This document shows positions 45,485-56,944 of a stretch of DNA of 64,000 bases, piece after piece. The notes under the pieces were generated by a model. The model ran no database searches and was not told the origin of the DNA. It saw nothing but the letters and a program-made list of their open reading frames with translations. The stretch covers positions 9,052,001 to 9,116,000 of the forward strand of contig NC_079482.1 in the NCBI RefSeq assembly GCF_026230105.1, in the 5' to 3' direction. How positions within the stretch are numbered: position 1 is the stretch's first letter; each line of letters begins with the position of its first letter. A program made the translations under genes and the position numbers. Origin of the DNA: Diorhabda sublineata. Lineage: Eukaryota; Arthropoda; Insecta; Coleoptera; Chrysomelidae.

Positions 45485-47455
45485 AATTAATTCATTACAT
45501 AGGCTGTTACTATTGCTACAACGATTCGATTTTTGAAGCCTACTTGAATGAATCCAATAATAACTACAATGAAAACATTGCAGTGGATATTTGTGGATGT
45601 TAATTTGTGTCTTCTCCAATTAGAAATCAGAATTTGTAGTCAATACATCCGGAAATCTAACGAACTGAAATGTGATCATTAAATTGTTGTGGTTAGCAAA
45701 AGCTATAAGTATAATATTTGAAGATACTGATACAGTATTATCAAGAATTCTTTTCAGTCGTATAAAGAATACTGAAAATAATTGAAAAGTATCAAGTATC
45801 AAGTATCAAAGTGGTTTGTTTGATGCTGATATTTTCTTCTTCTATAATCCATTAATAATAAACTGCAATGATTTATAAGCATTTCAACCAATTTACAGAA
45901 GTTTATAAAAATTGAATTTTGTTTTCCTTTTTCTCTGTTACAGATTTGGTTCTTTGTGTAACTAATTTATTTTATCAAAATAATATCCTATTTTCCAATT
46001 TTCTACCATTTGAAATTCATTTTATGTTGTTGACTTTGTATTGATTTCAGTTACTGAACTGACACCTCTACGTTCCCAAAGATTAATAAATCTTCTGTTA
46101 GTGACACTAATGCAATGAGTATAACCATCCTATAAAATTGGAACTCAACAAAGCTCGAGGGGTTGTGCCACTATTTCATGGGCTTTTGTGTCACTGGGTT
46201 AGTACATAAAACATTTGGTCATGTCTAAATAAGTTTGTATGTAATGTTTTGTTATTAAATATGTTATCCGGATAGTATTTTTTACATTATTTTCTTCACT
46301 TTTCCAAGTTGTTTGAGGCTTGATATTGAATATAGTATACAATGAGCTTTCTCATAACTGAATGTCAATTGACATTGTTTGGTCAATTGGCATTCATTCT
46401 TACTCAAAGGAAGATTTCTTAGCGTAGAGTGAGGAAGAAAAAGTAACCTACTCACTGTAATTGATTATTTACTTAATGATTATTAGAAATGTATAAAATA
46501 ATTGAAATTCTAGGATATATTTTTTGTTTTCAATAACCCTAATATACATTAATTCCAAAATTTTCATGCCAAGAAATGTTTACACTCGCTTCGTAAAAAC
46601 TCATCATCCTTTCGAATAAATTGTTAGATATTAAATTTTCAGTGGAGTCAGTTTTCCTCGTTATTAGTATTCCCTAAGGAAAGTTCTCTATTATGATTAC
46701 CAAAAATATCATAGATTTCTCTGAGTATTTCAAATTAACGTTTACATCATCAATTATTTTTGTTATTAATATTTATTAACCCTTTTCTATACACTTCGTA
46801 ATTTGAATGGATGAATTATTCATAATGAAATTCTATCTATAATACTATATATATAGAAGGATAAGTATGCTCAGTGACATTAGTTACACTCTGAAAAAAT
46901 AATCTATCGATCTCAATTGTTTTACTACCTGGTATATAGAAAAATCCTGAGTCTATATATCGACTTAATTCACCTTGATGTGAAAATTCTATTTATTTTT
47001 TCACCGTTTCGACGTAGTAAACAATGGAAAATTCCAGTCCATTTCCCTACTTTACATAAGCGACGACAATGTTTGAAGTAAACTTTTATTACGTACTATA
47101 TTCGTGGAGAATGCCAATGGAGATGTAAATATTTAGATGACAATTATTCCAAAAAATGGGAACACGCGCTTCAGTTGCTGTTTTATGCAAGCACGCTTCG
47201 GTGGTTAGCAGAACCGGAGCTAAAACATTAACAAATATTATGATCTTTAACTTATGCAGAAATTTGATTCATATTCATATTCATTCAAAATTATTGTATT
47301 ATAAGTTTGATTTTAACTATTAGAATCATCTCAATGTGTTAAATAAGAAAATAAAACATCAGTGACGATATTAAAATGAACATTGTTAATCTTTTTATTT
47401 ATTTTATTGTGCAAGACAAATTTTGGTAGTTTATCTCACTTCATAATATCCAACA
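45485..47455. other. No recognisable feature
   Basis: AT-rich sequence without an identifiable gene. A short inverted pair GTCAATTGACATTG/GGTCAATTGGCATTC stands near 46363-46396. Confidence 0.4.
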
Positions 47456-47459
47456 CCTA

Positions 47460-47960
47460 TATACTAATAATCCAATCGCCTTACTGATTGAAACAGAAAT
47501 AGCGTACTTAAACAATGAAGATGCCACCGTCGAATTTATGTTTGTACCATCACATTCCTGTCTAAAAGAATATAAGGAAGTAGACCAGCTAGCCCGATCA
47601 GCAATAAGTAAACAGGACTGTATCCAAAATAGACAAAGTTTCTGTTCAAGACATGAAATGCGAAATAAAATCTAAAGTGTTGAGTACGTGGTAAAACATA
47701 TGGAGTGCAACACAAAACAATCTGAAAGAGATCAAATAATCAGTGAATCTTTGGCCCCAACCAACATCAAACAGATTACACCAAGTGAGAATATCGCACT
47801 TACGCCTGAGTCATACCAATTCAACCGATAAAAATGTAAGTGAGTTACCAAAATGCGAAACATGTAATGTAGAACTTAGTGTTAAGCATATAATGACTAT
47901 ATACAATATGAAGACTCAAGAAAGAAATACGATATTTCAGTGAATGTAGTGGAGACTGTT
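47460..47960 (+). pseudogene. LINE RNase H and C-terminal zinc-knuckle region (jockey/I-like)
   Basis: The plus strand reads FMFVPSHSCLKEYKEVDQLA followed by RSAISK, which is the last conserved block of the RNase H domain of jockey/I-type LINEs (WVPSHxGIxGNExVDxLAR). After a gap come LHQVRISHLRLSHTNST (family: RLRIGHTRLTH) and LPKCETCNVELSVKHIM (family: CxxCxxxLxVxHIL), the Cys/His tail of the same polyprotein. RNase H removes the RNA template during target-primed synthesis. One frame change joins the two parts, and upstream reverse-transcriptase sequence is absent. Confidence 0.65.
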
Positions 47961-47964
47961 GAAG

Positions 47965-48325
47965 AAAAAATGAATGTAGAAAATATTATTGGTTAGTACC
48001 TGCTTATATATGTTATTGTAAATATTTTTTATCTGTAAAATGTACAGTAACGTCTCTTTTCGCTAATAACCGTAGAAGTTGAAGTGAGCAGAAAAGTAAA
48101 AAAATTGGTAGTTTGAAATTGAATTAAATCTTCAGATTTGAGTTTATTTGATTAAGAATTATAGACCTATCTTTCAGCGATATTAAGGGCCCTCTATGTG
48201 GTATAATTCCTTTATCAGTTTTGTTTGTCAAACTTATATTTTCATCAACAAAAGCGCTTATGATGAAACCAACATATCAAATGAATTTGTTAAACTTGCC
48301 CATATTTCGGTTCTTTTTTCAAATG
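47965..48325. other. No recognisable feature
   Basis: AT-rich sequence between the LINE tail and the DDE transposase relic; possibly untranslated tail of one of them. Confidence 0.35.
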
Positions 48326-48330
48326 GCTCT

Positions 48331-48374
48331 GCGTAGCTAGTATTATGTATGTAATACTTTTTTAATAGCTACGC
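48331..48374. repeat. Inverted repeat beside the DDE transposase relic
   Basis: GCGTAGCTA (48331-48339) pairs with TAGCTACGC (48366-48374), and inside it GTATTA (48340-48345) pairs with TAATAC (48352-48357). An unpaired TTTTTTAA bulge lies on the 3' side. It lies at the 3' edge of the minus-strand transposase pseudogene. Confidence 0.6.
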
Positions 48375-49333
48375 ATCTGAATTCATGATCTGATAATTGG
48401 ATAGCTCTATCTACCAAACTTATACTCACTGATCTTTTTTGTGATATGGGATAGTATAAATGTTTAAAAATCTTGAAGACCAAGTTGTAGGTGATCTATT
48501 GCATGATATAGGATTTAGTTCACAATGATATGGCGGTTTTGCGCAGCACAGTTACGTTTTTTCTGCTATATCTTCCACGGCGTATTTCATAAAACGATGT
48601 TTGTGTTAATTTGCTATACCTAATAGTTCTTTTTTATCAAATTATCTTCAAATTCAATACTTTTGGTGGTTAACCAGTCAATAATTTCTTGGTTTCTCCA
48701 AGATGAAGTTGGAGTCTTCTCTATGCGTCGAGAATGCTAACTTGCGTTATCCATAACTACTACTGAATCAGCCGGAAGATATTTTATCATTTCACTAAAA
48801 TAGTCTTCAAAAACATCCGAATCCATGTCCTCGTGGTAATCATCCGTATGGAACGAACTACTGAAAGGTTAGCAAACTTTTTAAAAATCGCTCTTCGCTT
48901 CCAATATGGACGATTATTTTTTTTCCTTTACCTGAAGGCACCTTAATACCCGTTGACCTTGAAGTGGTCCATAAAAGTTTTTTAGTTATCAACGGAATAC
49001 TGTTATCCTGGCCAAGCTCCAGTAAAATCCTATCTAGGGTGGGTATTTTTTTTGTAAAATAAAAAGAGTGAACTTTTCTTCGAATTACACTTTTGGTGTC
49101 TTCATCAAGGATTTTTACTGGTATGCCTGGATTTTTCTTGGGAAGTTCCACTTGGCCTGCTATCTTTCTCCCCTGCAATAATTAAAAACGGTGGACTTTC
49201 CAACTCCAGTCAATCGGGAACATCGGTCGACAGTTTCTTGTACAGTAAATTTCGGGTAATCGTATTTTATTCAATCGTATACATTTAAAATAATAAGTTT
49301 TTCATTCACTGATAGTGGAGAATTATTGAACAT
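48360..49333 (-). pseudogene. DDE transposase (DDE_3-like endonuclease family)
   Basis: Start ATG at 49331-49333 (MFNNSPLSVNEKLIILNVYD). Blocks: FTVQETVDRCSRLTGVGKST with VFNYCR (N-terminal HTH), KSVIRRKVHSFYFTKKIPTL with DRILLELGQD, a deletion near 48850 that removes the first catalytic block, then MDSDVFEDYFSEMIKYLPAD, SVVVMDNAS with a stop then HSRRIEKTPTSSWR, IIDWLTTKSIEFED, RFMKYAVEDIAEKT, PPYHCELNPI and a ruined tail. The order DNAxYHSRRxxKxPTSSW ... PPYHCELNPIE is that of a multicopy DDE_3-type family in insects. The second Asp and the Glu motif remain readable. Only the 106-codon part 48858-49178 is open. Ends and target duplication not found. Confidence 0.65.
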
Positions 49334-49339
49334 CTTTTC

Positions 49340-50155
49340 GTTTTATCGAATGAAACTATAATAACAGTAATAATATTCTGTACAATATAACAGCAATGTA
49401 ACTAATTATATCTTTTTTTCTTCTGTTTTCCATATAAATTCTTCAATTTGATTTATGTGATCAACAAGCATCCATCCCTTGGATATTTAGGTACATAATA
49501 TGAACTCACTAAATTGTGTCCCGTAAGTCATTAATTTTGTCAAGAGACGATTATTATATTATAAACGTGTATCAAGTCACATAGCTGTAAGAATATTGTG
49601 AAATATTAATGACACCGGGAATCGAGAATATTATTTATGAGACACTTTCTTGCTACCCTAAATTAATATTTCACCTAGTTGTATAGTGTAAGGTGATTCA
49701 ATGGAAAATGAAAAATGTAAGCTTTCCAACTTGAAATATCTAACATGATAGATTATAATATCTGTAAGTGTAAATTTAGTAATTGAATATCTGCATTCTT
49801 GTTTCTGTCCTCTGTTGATTGGAATGGTTTCTAATCCTAACATGAAACATCTTGTTATTGTAGATTTTTTGGATTCTTTCAATAAGGTAAGTATGTACAC
49901 AAAAGTTCGAAGTTTTATCTTTATTTTACTCTCATCGCCGAGACATAAGCTTTCTCCAAATCAATTAAAGCTACGATATATTCGCACCTGATTTCTTTAA
50001 CACTGTAATTATCTGCAAGATCTACATGTAGTGAAACCGTTACTTAGCCCAATATATTATCTAATCTAATTATGAGATATTTTCCAAAATAGCACCTCTT
50101 CATTTTTCCTAGACATGAAAAAAGTACTGAGACAAGATTTGGTTCTACATTGGTT
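49340..50155. other. No recognisable feature
   Basis: AT-rich sequence; nothing identifiable. Confidence 0.4.
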
Positions 50156-50159
50156 AAAT

Positions 50160-50640
50160 TTCACCAAATTGTGTATTCCATTTTTGACTTGGTCTTCCTT
50201 CTTTTTGTATTTTTGATTTATATATGATTTGAACTTATTTATCAATGTCTATTCTTTCGATATGTTTCCACCTTAGATGGATCTATTTTATGTTAATGTT
50301 AATTTCTCCCTGATATTCTTATATCTGATTTTGTCCCGTGTGTGAGCGTCCATGATTTATAATCATAAGCTTAACTGGCTCGTGAATGGTGTTATATCTT
50401 TTTATTTTTGTTTCGAAATGTTTTGTCTATAATGGTTTTGTACCACCCATAATACAGCATAATTATTTATTTAAGTTTTCAATCCCGTTATTCATATCTT
50501 CATTTTGTTTTTCTGTTTCTTCGTACGTGGCTACCAAGTATTGTACTCGTATCTTACAGCCCTTCCAGAAATCTATGAATACTAGATATGTCTATTTTCC
50601 AGATGTCTCTTCTTTGTAGTTGTTTTATTATGAATATATA
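50160..50640 (-). pseudogene. LINE C-terminal tail (RTE/R4-like)
   Basis: On the minus strand, with many frame changes: YNTIHEPV and KSWTLT (family: YNTIxxPVLTYGCExWTLT), HTRDKIRYKNIREKLTL (family: TRRDKIRNxxIRExL), an eroded RLRWxGHxxRM segment, and a final EGRPSQKWNTQF (family: GRPRxxWxD). This is the thumb and tail of an animal LINE. The pyrimidine-rich look of the plus strand is the complement of an A-rich LINE sense strand. Confidence 0.45.
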
Positions 50641-50644
50641 ATTA

Positions 50645-50994
50645 TGAGCGCTCCTTTTTAATCTAGTAAATCTACTTGTGCCTCCAACAGATGACCTTTT
50701 ATTGTAATCCTGGCACTGCTATTGGTCTCGTTTTATCTGTATAGTTGTTATTAGTACTATTAGTAAAATCTTGGCTTCTGAAATTTTTCCATTTTGTTAG
50801 GTTTTATTCATAATTTTCTATAAAAAATTCAATAATATATTATTATTAGGTTCTTCTAATATATAGTAATATTCTATCGGGTTTATTATCTATCTGTTTT
50901 TATTAAGTTTCTCTTTTAACTTATTTTTATATTTAGTTGGGTTTAATATTTGACTAGCAGTAACGCTTATATATTGAAGGAAAAGGAAGACCAC

Positions 50995-51044
<50 letters not shown>

Positions 51045-51825
51045 CTAAAAAAAATTTATATCTTATTATCAATTTGAGCCGAAATTATTTGGGGCCCAGA
51101 TATAGCTCAACACAATTCCAACTGTTACTTATATCTTCAAATTTGTAACCGTCGATATTTGGATGATTTTTATAACCTTTAGAGGAATCATCACATGATG
51201 GTTTAATTCAATTCAACAAACTTTAATGATGTACTAGTTACGAGTCCTAGAATAATTATAGAAATTGCTGGTTTCTGAACTTGTTTCCTCAATTATCTCA
51301 CAATAATGTCATTTGTGCTTTCACTACTTCTCTTATATTGTACTCCCTTTTCCAAATTGCAAACAATTCACATTCCCTTTCCGTTTCTTGTTAACTAAAT
51401 TGTTTCAAATATATAAAAATTTCCAGATTTTTCTATTTGGAGGAACAGTAAATATTCTCCCCTTTTTTAATCAAGCCCTACCACCAAACTACTATTTAAA
51501 TACTCCTTTTATTGATTGGTCTTGAAATGTCGACAAATAAATTCTACAGATCCAGAGGAAACAAGAGAAAATTTGGCTTTATTGTATCTGAGTATCTAGG
51601 CAAGCATATAAACGTCTGCATCAGATCACTCCTAATCTATATTGGATTTAGTGTGTATAAAATCAATTTCAACCCTAATCACAATTGATTTAATCAAGCG
51701 TGACGTACACTGCTGTTCGAATTGTTTCCAGTGTAGTAAATACCAACCTCCAAGTTATTCAATCATTTCCAAAAGTACTCCAGTGTTATTGATTTAGAAA
51801 AAATGTTTTTAAACTAAACAACAAT
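50645..51825. other. No gene; contains a (TA)n tract
   Basis: AT-rich sequence. (TA)n of about 22 units lies at 50998-51042. Nothing else is supported. Confidence 0.45.
50998..51042. repeat. (TA)n microsatellite
   Basis: Uninterrupted TA repeat. Confidence 0.95.
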
Positions 51826-51829
51826 CGAC

Positions 51830-52290
51830 TGTATGGATCTTTCAAGACGAACCAAATCCAACAAAAGTTGTTTGCGCACGAAGTATTTCGAAGCAAATGG
51901 TCGCCTGTTTTTTTCGGATTAACTGGATATGTCGCCACCGTTCCATTAGAGCAACGTGTGCAATGCAATGAAAAAAAATCAGGGAAACCAATCGAAGAAG
52001 TCGAATTATTTTCCACTACAACAAAGCTAGCTCTCACACATCATCAAACAAAAATGTTTTTGAACAGTCAAAACATTGAATTGATGGGTAATGGATATTC
52101 AGTATCCAGTTTCTTTCTATTCCAACAGGTCAAAAATAAATTGCCAGTCAACGTTTTTCTACATCCGAGGAAGCTGTTGATGCGTTCAAATTACATGTTT
52201 TGAAGGTACCTCAAACGAATGGGAAAAATGCTTCGACAGTTGATTCAAACGCATGCAAAAGTGTATTGATTCATTATTGTGTGTATTATT
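51830..52290 (+). pseudogene. Mariner transposase, C-terminal half
   Basis: Plus-strand blocks, with frame changes: WIFQDEPNPTKVV (the segment around the first catalytic Asp, DEPNPTKVV), FFGLTGYVATVPLEQR (family: FGxxGHVATVPLExR), FHYNKASSHTSS (family: HHDNASSHTS, the second Asp lost), NIELMGNGYSVSSFFLFQQV with KNKL (family: HPPYSPDLAPNDFFLFP, third Asp lost), and FSTSEEAVDAFKLHVLKVPQ, then a final MQKCIDS (family: MQKCIDHHGEYFEKQ). It differs in sequence from the 43.9 kb mariner, so it is a second sub-family. The N-terminal HTH is missing. Catalytic residues are mutated, so the copy is dead. Confidence 0.65.
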
Positions 52291-52336
52291 TATGATAAAC
52301 AAACCTTATGTGTATTATTTATAATAAACAAAACTT
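52280..52336. repeat. Two tandem units of about 29 bp
   Basis: TGTGTATTATTTATGATAAA followed by CAAACCTTA is repeated as TGTGTATTATTTATAATAAA and CAAAACTT. It lies directly after the mariner stop region, possibly in the 3' untranslated part. Confidence 0.7.
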
Positions 52337-52604
52337 GAGTAGCAACCTCCGTACAAATGATACTGAAATGACAGTTACGAATATTTACGAATATTGTTAT
52401 GTAAAGAGAAAAAAATCAATTTTTGTTCTTAAGCCGACGTAGTCGATAACAATGTCTTCTGCTAAGCCTATTCTTATAATGACATCGTCCTTATCCTCAT
52501 CAGCTGTAGTAGCGAGGATAATATGTGAAATGGAAAGGAAAGATGATTATTTTATTGGCACATTGGTACTTGCGATGAAAAATGGTCTTATTGTGTCTAG
52601 TGAA

Positions 52605-52817
52605 ATAAAAAATTAAGTGTACATTCCAGATTATCTAACTATCAATGGCGAGGTATCTAGTGGACAGCTGATGCGAATTCATGAGGTTTTATTGGAAAAA
52701 TCTCCAGGTTTACTTATCCGAAAACAGGTTCTCTTACAACAAGACAATGGCAAACTATATACTGAGGAACTTACGCGGAGTAGCATAGTAAAAATTTTAA
52801 TACAAAAGAGATGTTGA
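52605..52817 (+). pseudogene. Mariner-type transposase fragment around the second catalytic Asp
   Basis: The plus frame reads VYIPDYLTINGEVSSGQLMR, IHEVLLEKSPGLLIRKQVLL and QQDNGKLYTEELTRS. The family has GETITAxxYxxQLxxLHxxLxEKRPxLxNRKGVxLxHDNARPHTA, so the order and the Asp of QDN agree. The 66-codon frame ends after IQKRC. Sequence after about 52800 does not continue the family. It is a third, separate mariner-like piece, 300 bases from the previous one on the same strand. Confidence 0.45.
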
Positions 52818-52819
52818 AA

Positions 52820-53760
52820 ATGCAGTGCAAATAATGGTTTTACCAATCTGAAAAAACTTGCAGAACGGCAAAATCATAGAATACGATGGGCTACACCCTC
52901 TATATAAAGAATTTTGAGTCCGTTATCAATTCGTTGTTATTGAATCTGTTTCTTTCCCAATATGACGCCGTAAAGCTTTTTTGCTCGTTAATAATAATCA
53001 CCCTTGCCATAAATATTCAGTACTGCAATTACAATGAAAAAATGAGATAATTCACAGATTAGATTCAATAATAAAAGTTGATGAAGATTTCCTAACTTCC
53101 ACGAACTATAACTAATGTAATGTCCTTGTTTTATTGTTATCGAAGTAGACAATACTTTATATAATGATAAGAAAATGAAACAAAGAATTATCGAGAAAAG
53201 TTTCAATATGATCAAATACATTATGGAATAATATGGAAAAAATATTCGTAAACAGCAATCAATCAATGCATTTTTCTTGGTGAATATTGAGTTTTTTAAA
53301 ACTCTTAACGGTAACTTAATATATGACAGATAAATGTGATTGATAAGCATTTTTATATTAGAGATAGAAAATACAGTCCTTTAAAATACATAAATTCGTT
53401 CCTTAACCTCCTTTTAGAACACTTCTGTTGTAATAAAATAGCTTTTTTAGTAGCACTCGTTTTTCTTCACATCCTTTCTTAAATAAGCACAGCCGTAAAG
53501 TACTAGGGAGTTTTCGGTTATTTATATCTATCATCAAGAATTAAATTGAGGAATCAGTGGTGAAAATGGTTTTGTATAGGAAAAACATTTTTATATTAAT
53601 ACCTGTAAACCTGATGTTGAAAAGGTAATTAAAGTCAATTGAAGTAGCAGAAAAAAGTGAAAATTTGAAATTTCTTGGCAGATACGTAACATAAGTAATA
53701 CAGGTATACGTATTCAATCTATTTTTACTAGAGTAAAAGATAGAATATTAACCAATAAAT
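52820..53760. other. No recognisable feature
   Basis: AT-rich sequence. A 120-codon open frame on the minus strand (52988-53350) is Leu/Ile/Tyr-rich with no recognisable motif and is probably chance. Confidence 0.4.
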
Positions 53761-53764
53761 TGCT

Positions 53765-54060
53765 TACATAGTATATAAAATTCCTTGTTTAAATTGTGAC
53801 AAGAAGAATATTGGTCAGTCGAAGAAGTGTTCATTGCGACACATTGTACACCATGGAAAAAAAGGTTTTGACAACTGAGAAAAACCAAAAAAAAGCCGTG
53901 ATCAGCAGAGCTCCATCACGAAAGTCGAATTTTTCGTCGAATGAAGAATTTAACTAATACACAAACAAATCTTTCCATAAAATGAATTTCTTGGAAATGA
54001 TATCAATTCTCAATCTTATTTCTTTATATGGAAAATTTGCTATTCCTCAATAACTTTTCA
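53765..54060 (+). pseudogene. Penelope-like element, GIY-YIG endonuclease fragment
   Basis: The plus strand reads VYKIPCLNCDKKNIGQSKKC and SLRHIVHH, which matches the start of the GIY-YIG domain of Penelope-like polyproteins (VYKIPCxxCxxxYIGQTxxxLxxRIxxH). After an eroded middle part (AKSRDQQSSITKVE) the phrase MNFLEMISI fits the FLEMxxI helix near the domain end. The Tyr of the YIG motif is replaced by Asn (NIG). No reverse transcriptase precedes it. It is the third Penelope-like endonuclease piece in the window. Confidence 0.5.
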
Positions 54061-54064
54061 TTTC

Positions 54065-55295
54065 ACAAGTTAACTCTCTCTCTCGGATGAAAATTCATAA
54101 TTTCAATAGACTCGGTGATCTTGAACCCTCTTGTTCAATTCCAATTGACAACAAAGAAAAAATTGTCATAATGACAAGAAATTTCGAAAATGGGAAGTAA
54201 AAAAATCACCCTAGCAACGATTATACTCGTATTATTCATTAAATAGTAGGTGGTCCAGTTCAACAATTACAACGATCAAAATGATTTCGGGCGTTTTGTG
54301 CTAGAAGAACTGAAGAAGAAAACTTTGAACTTGAGAAAGACAATTCTTCAACATCACCCCTACTTGCATGCGAAGTTCGAACCCTCTAGTTAAACTTTTT
54401 CTGACCAAAAAATAAGAAAATATAACAAAAATGACCATAAAAGCATCTCGCAACTAATTGAACCTACACGTGAAATTTCATTTTTCAGTCGCTTTTCGTT
54501 TGACCTGCAGAGGTGAGCAAAGGTCAAAAAACACTTTTGCTCTGCGACCCCTTGAAATATTCATTTGTTTTCAACCAAACTCTAATAACATCAAACCGCC
54601 GCCAAAAAAGCCATGTATGCTAATTTTGAACCAAATCGGACCCATAGCAATTGCTCGAGAGACGAAATTAAGAATTGAAGCTTAGAAGAGATATATAGAT
54701 ATATATAAACTACAGACATTCGAACAACCATCATAATCGTGTTCAGAATGTCTCAAAACATGGGAAAAATGATGTGCCCCCAATTTTTTTTCTAGTCATG
54801 CCTACCGTAATAGTCTAATTTTTCCTTGAAAAACTAAAAACAACATATATTGCCCAAAATGATCAATGCATTAATAAGAAAACTGATTTAAATAACCTTA
54901 GTGTAATCTATGCATTTTTTTAGATTTTGAAAAAATATATTGTATAAAATAAATCAACGCCATTGACAACCAGCAAAACTCACTTAACCTATAAATTTCA
55001 ACTTCACCTATAAAATTTAATGTCATTCATAAACTATTCAACATCTTTCACCACAACCTAACCTTATCTAACCTATAAAAATTTTGAAGTTGATGAATCT
55101 AAAAATTTATCACACTGCAATTCTTAACTAATTAATCTAAGTAATTTTCATTATTGATATATATTTACACATATTTGTTATATTATACTTAACCATAATT
55201 TCAGTCCCAGAAAATCAATACACAGTTTTCGAAAGCTCGGAATATATTAGAGTTAGTATACTTTGGTGTTTTATCCCATTACGAAAACGCTCATT
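54065..55295. other. No recognisable feature
   Basis: AT-rich; GC-richer at 54450-54660 with a 75-codon open frame (54458-54685) that has no recognisable motif and no ATG start of note. Confidence 0.35.
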
Positions 55296-55299
55296 ATCT

Positions 55300-55545
55300 A
55301 GCTGATAAGACTTCGTTCCAATATGATGACGGCATAATATCTAATATTGCATCATCGCCTATTCCTGGTCTGCCATATTTCGAAACATTCCTCTCGCTTC
55401 CCGTTCCATCCAATTTTGCAATAATTCTGCTTACTGTGCTTCTAACAATTGTGAATTGTTAAATAAAGCATATGCTTCTTCGTGACTAACGCCGTAATCT
55501 ACCATCATCAGAATTTCTATAATTTCTCTTTCCGTTAGCAATAGT
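55300..55545 (-). pseudogene. HTH domain of a transposase-like gene
   Basis: The minus strand reads LLTEREIIEILMMVDYGVSH, EEAYALFNNS, then in the next frame IVRSTVSRIIAKLDGTGSER, NVSKYGRPGIGDDAILDIM. The family pattern is TExExIEILMMxGYGDxxRTxxEVxxLFNxxYPxRxxISxSTVSRIxxKFxExGxVxDxxxxGRP, a helix-turn-helix block found at the N-terminus of certain insect transposon proteins (DUF4817-like). Nothing catalytic follows downstream on the minus strand. One frame change and a stop break it. Confidence 0.45.
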
Positions 55546-55549
55546 AATA

Positions 55550-56940
55550 AAATTGGTTTGATGTTAACAAATGTTGTTTTAAAAGCAGTTGGAAAAAATG
55601 AAATGAAATGAATGAATGAAAAAACAGTTGTTTGTACTAGGGAACTTTGAGCTTTAATTCCTTTAACTATGTAGTTTTTCTTTTAAGTTTAAAATCAAGT
55701 TTATTTTTTTTTCATTAATTTTTTTTCTTTTTTTTTTCTTATGTGACATGTTTTTGCATTTTTTTCAATGAACGTGATACGTTTTATGAATTTTGTGCAT
55801 TACTTTATCATAACTATATAAATTCATTTATGAGTCAATTAATATGGACATATAATCAAAAACATCCAAGAAAATATTTTTAGTTGAGCATAAGGACATG
55901 TTAAATATATTTTATATTTACATAGATTTCTTTAACTTTCAACTGCATACCGCTGCATAGGCCAATTAATTTGACCTATCAGAGTAAAATTTACTAGAAG
56001 AAGTAGGTGAACATATGACTCGATTTAATTATTCATAAACCTTTTAAAAAACCTTGCAATTAATTACTTCATTATAAATTGCAATTTCGATACTTAATCA
56101 TTTTGTCCCAATATAACGTTAACCTACACGTCGTAAACGTTGTATCATCTCTACAAATTTCATACGTTTCACTGAACGCAATCACAAACTTGTTGACACA
56201 AATTATTACTCCAACGTTCCAGTAAGATTAACCAATCGAAAATGGATAATCTTTGGTATACTAGCCCATGCAAGTAACAGCTTGCTTCAATTTTCGCGAT
56301 AATTCAAGTTGTTTGCGGAGTAACGATATGAATTGCAAAACCGACAACTAGCAACTTGGTAAAGTTTGATTCAAACAAGCTTACGACAGCATTTTAATTG
56401 TGAGAAAATTAACGAGAATGTTAATTTCGGGTAAAACTTCATATCATATTCAACTCTTCAACCATATATTTCAAAGTTACATATATTATGAACGTTTTTA
56501 ACAGATTAAATGAATCAATAAACAAAATGTCAAAATTTATGTTTGCTTGCACATGTGATATGAATTAACGATAAAATTCTGTTCTAGTTAAGTAATTGTG
56601 TCTCTATAGCCCTATTCCCAGTGATCCACAGGAGACTCGTCAGGAATCTACGTTGGGCGTTTCCAAAAGTGGCGGTCCAAAAAATTTATTTTGTTTCGAC
56701 AGTAAAGAACAAAAATGTTGGCTTGACTTCTCCTATCAACATAGACAGATAATATAGGAAGCTCTGCCGCTTATAACTTGTAAAAACTTGCATATTACAT
56801 ATTCAATACAACGTGTCAGGACTTGCCGGCCGTCCCGTCGAAACACTTGTTAAAATGTGCAAATTAACTTATGATTTATGTGCTTGCACTCTTGCATGAG
56901 CTTGATTGATTTTTCACCAATATAAACACAATGGTCAAGG
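55550..56940. other. No recognisable feature
   Basis: AT-rich with T-runs near 55700; GAAATGAAATGAATGAATGA at 55599 is a short simple repeat. No gene visible. Confidence 0.4.
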
Positions 56941-56944
56941 ATTT

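Noticed and set aside
52988..53350. 120-codon minus-strand frame rich in Leu, Ile and Tyr
   Set aside because: The composition follows the base content, no motif is present, and a frame of this length is not far beyond chance in this window.
54370..54395. GTTCGAACC, a possible tRNA B box
   Set aside because: There is no A box, no cloverleaf pairing and no acceptor stem around it.
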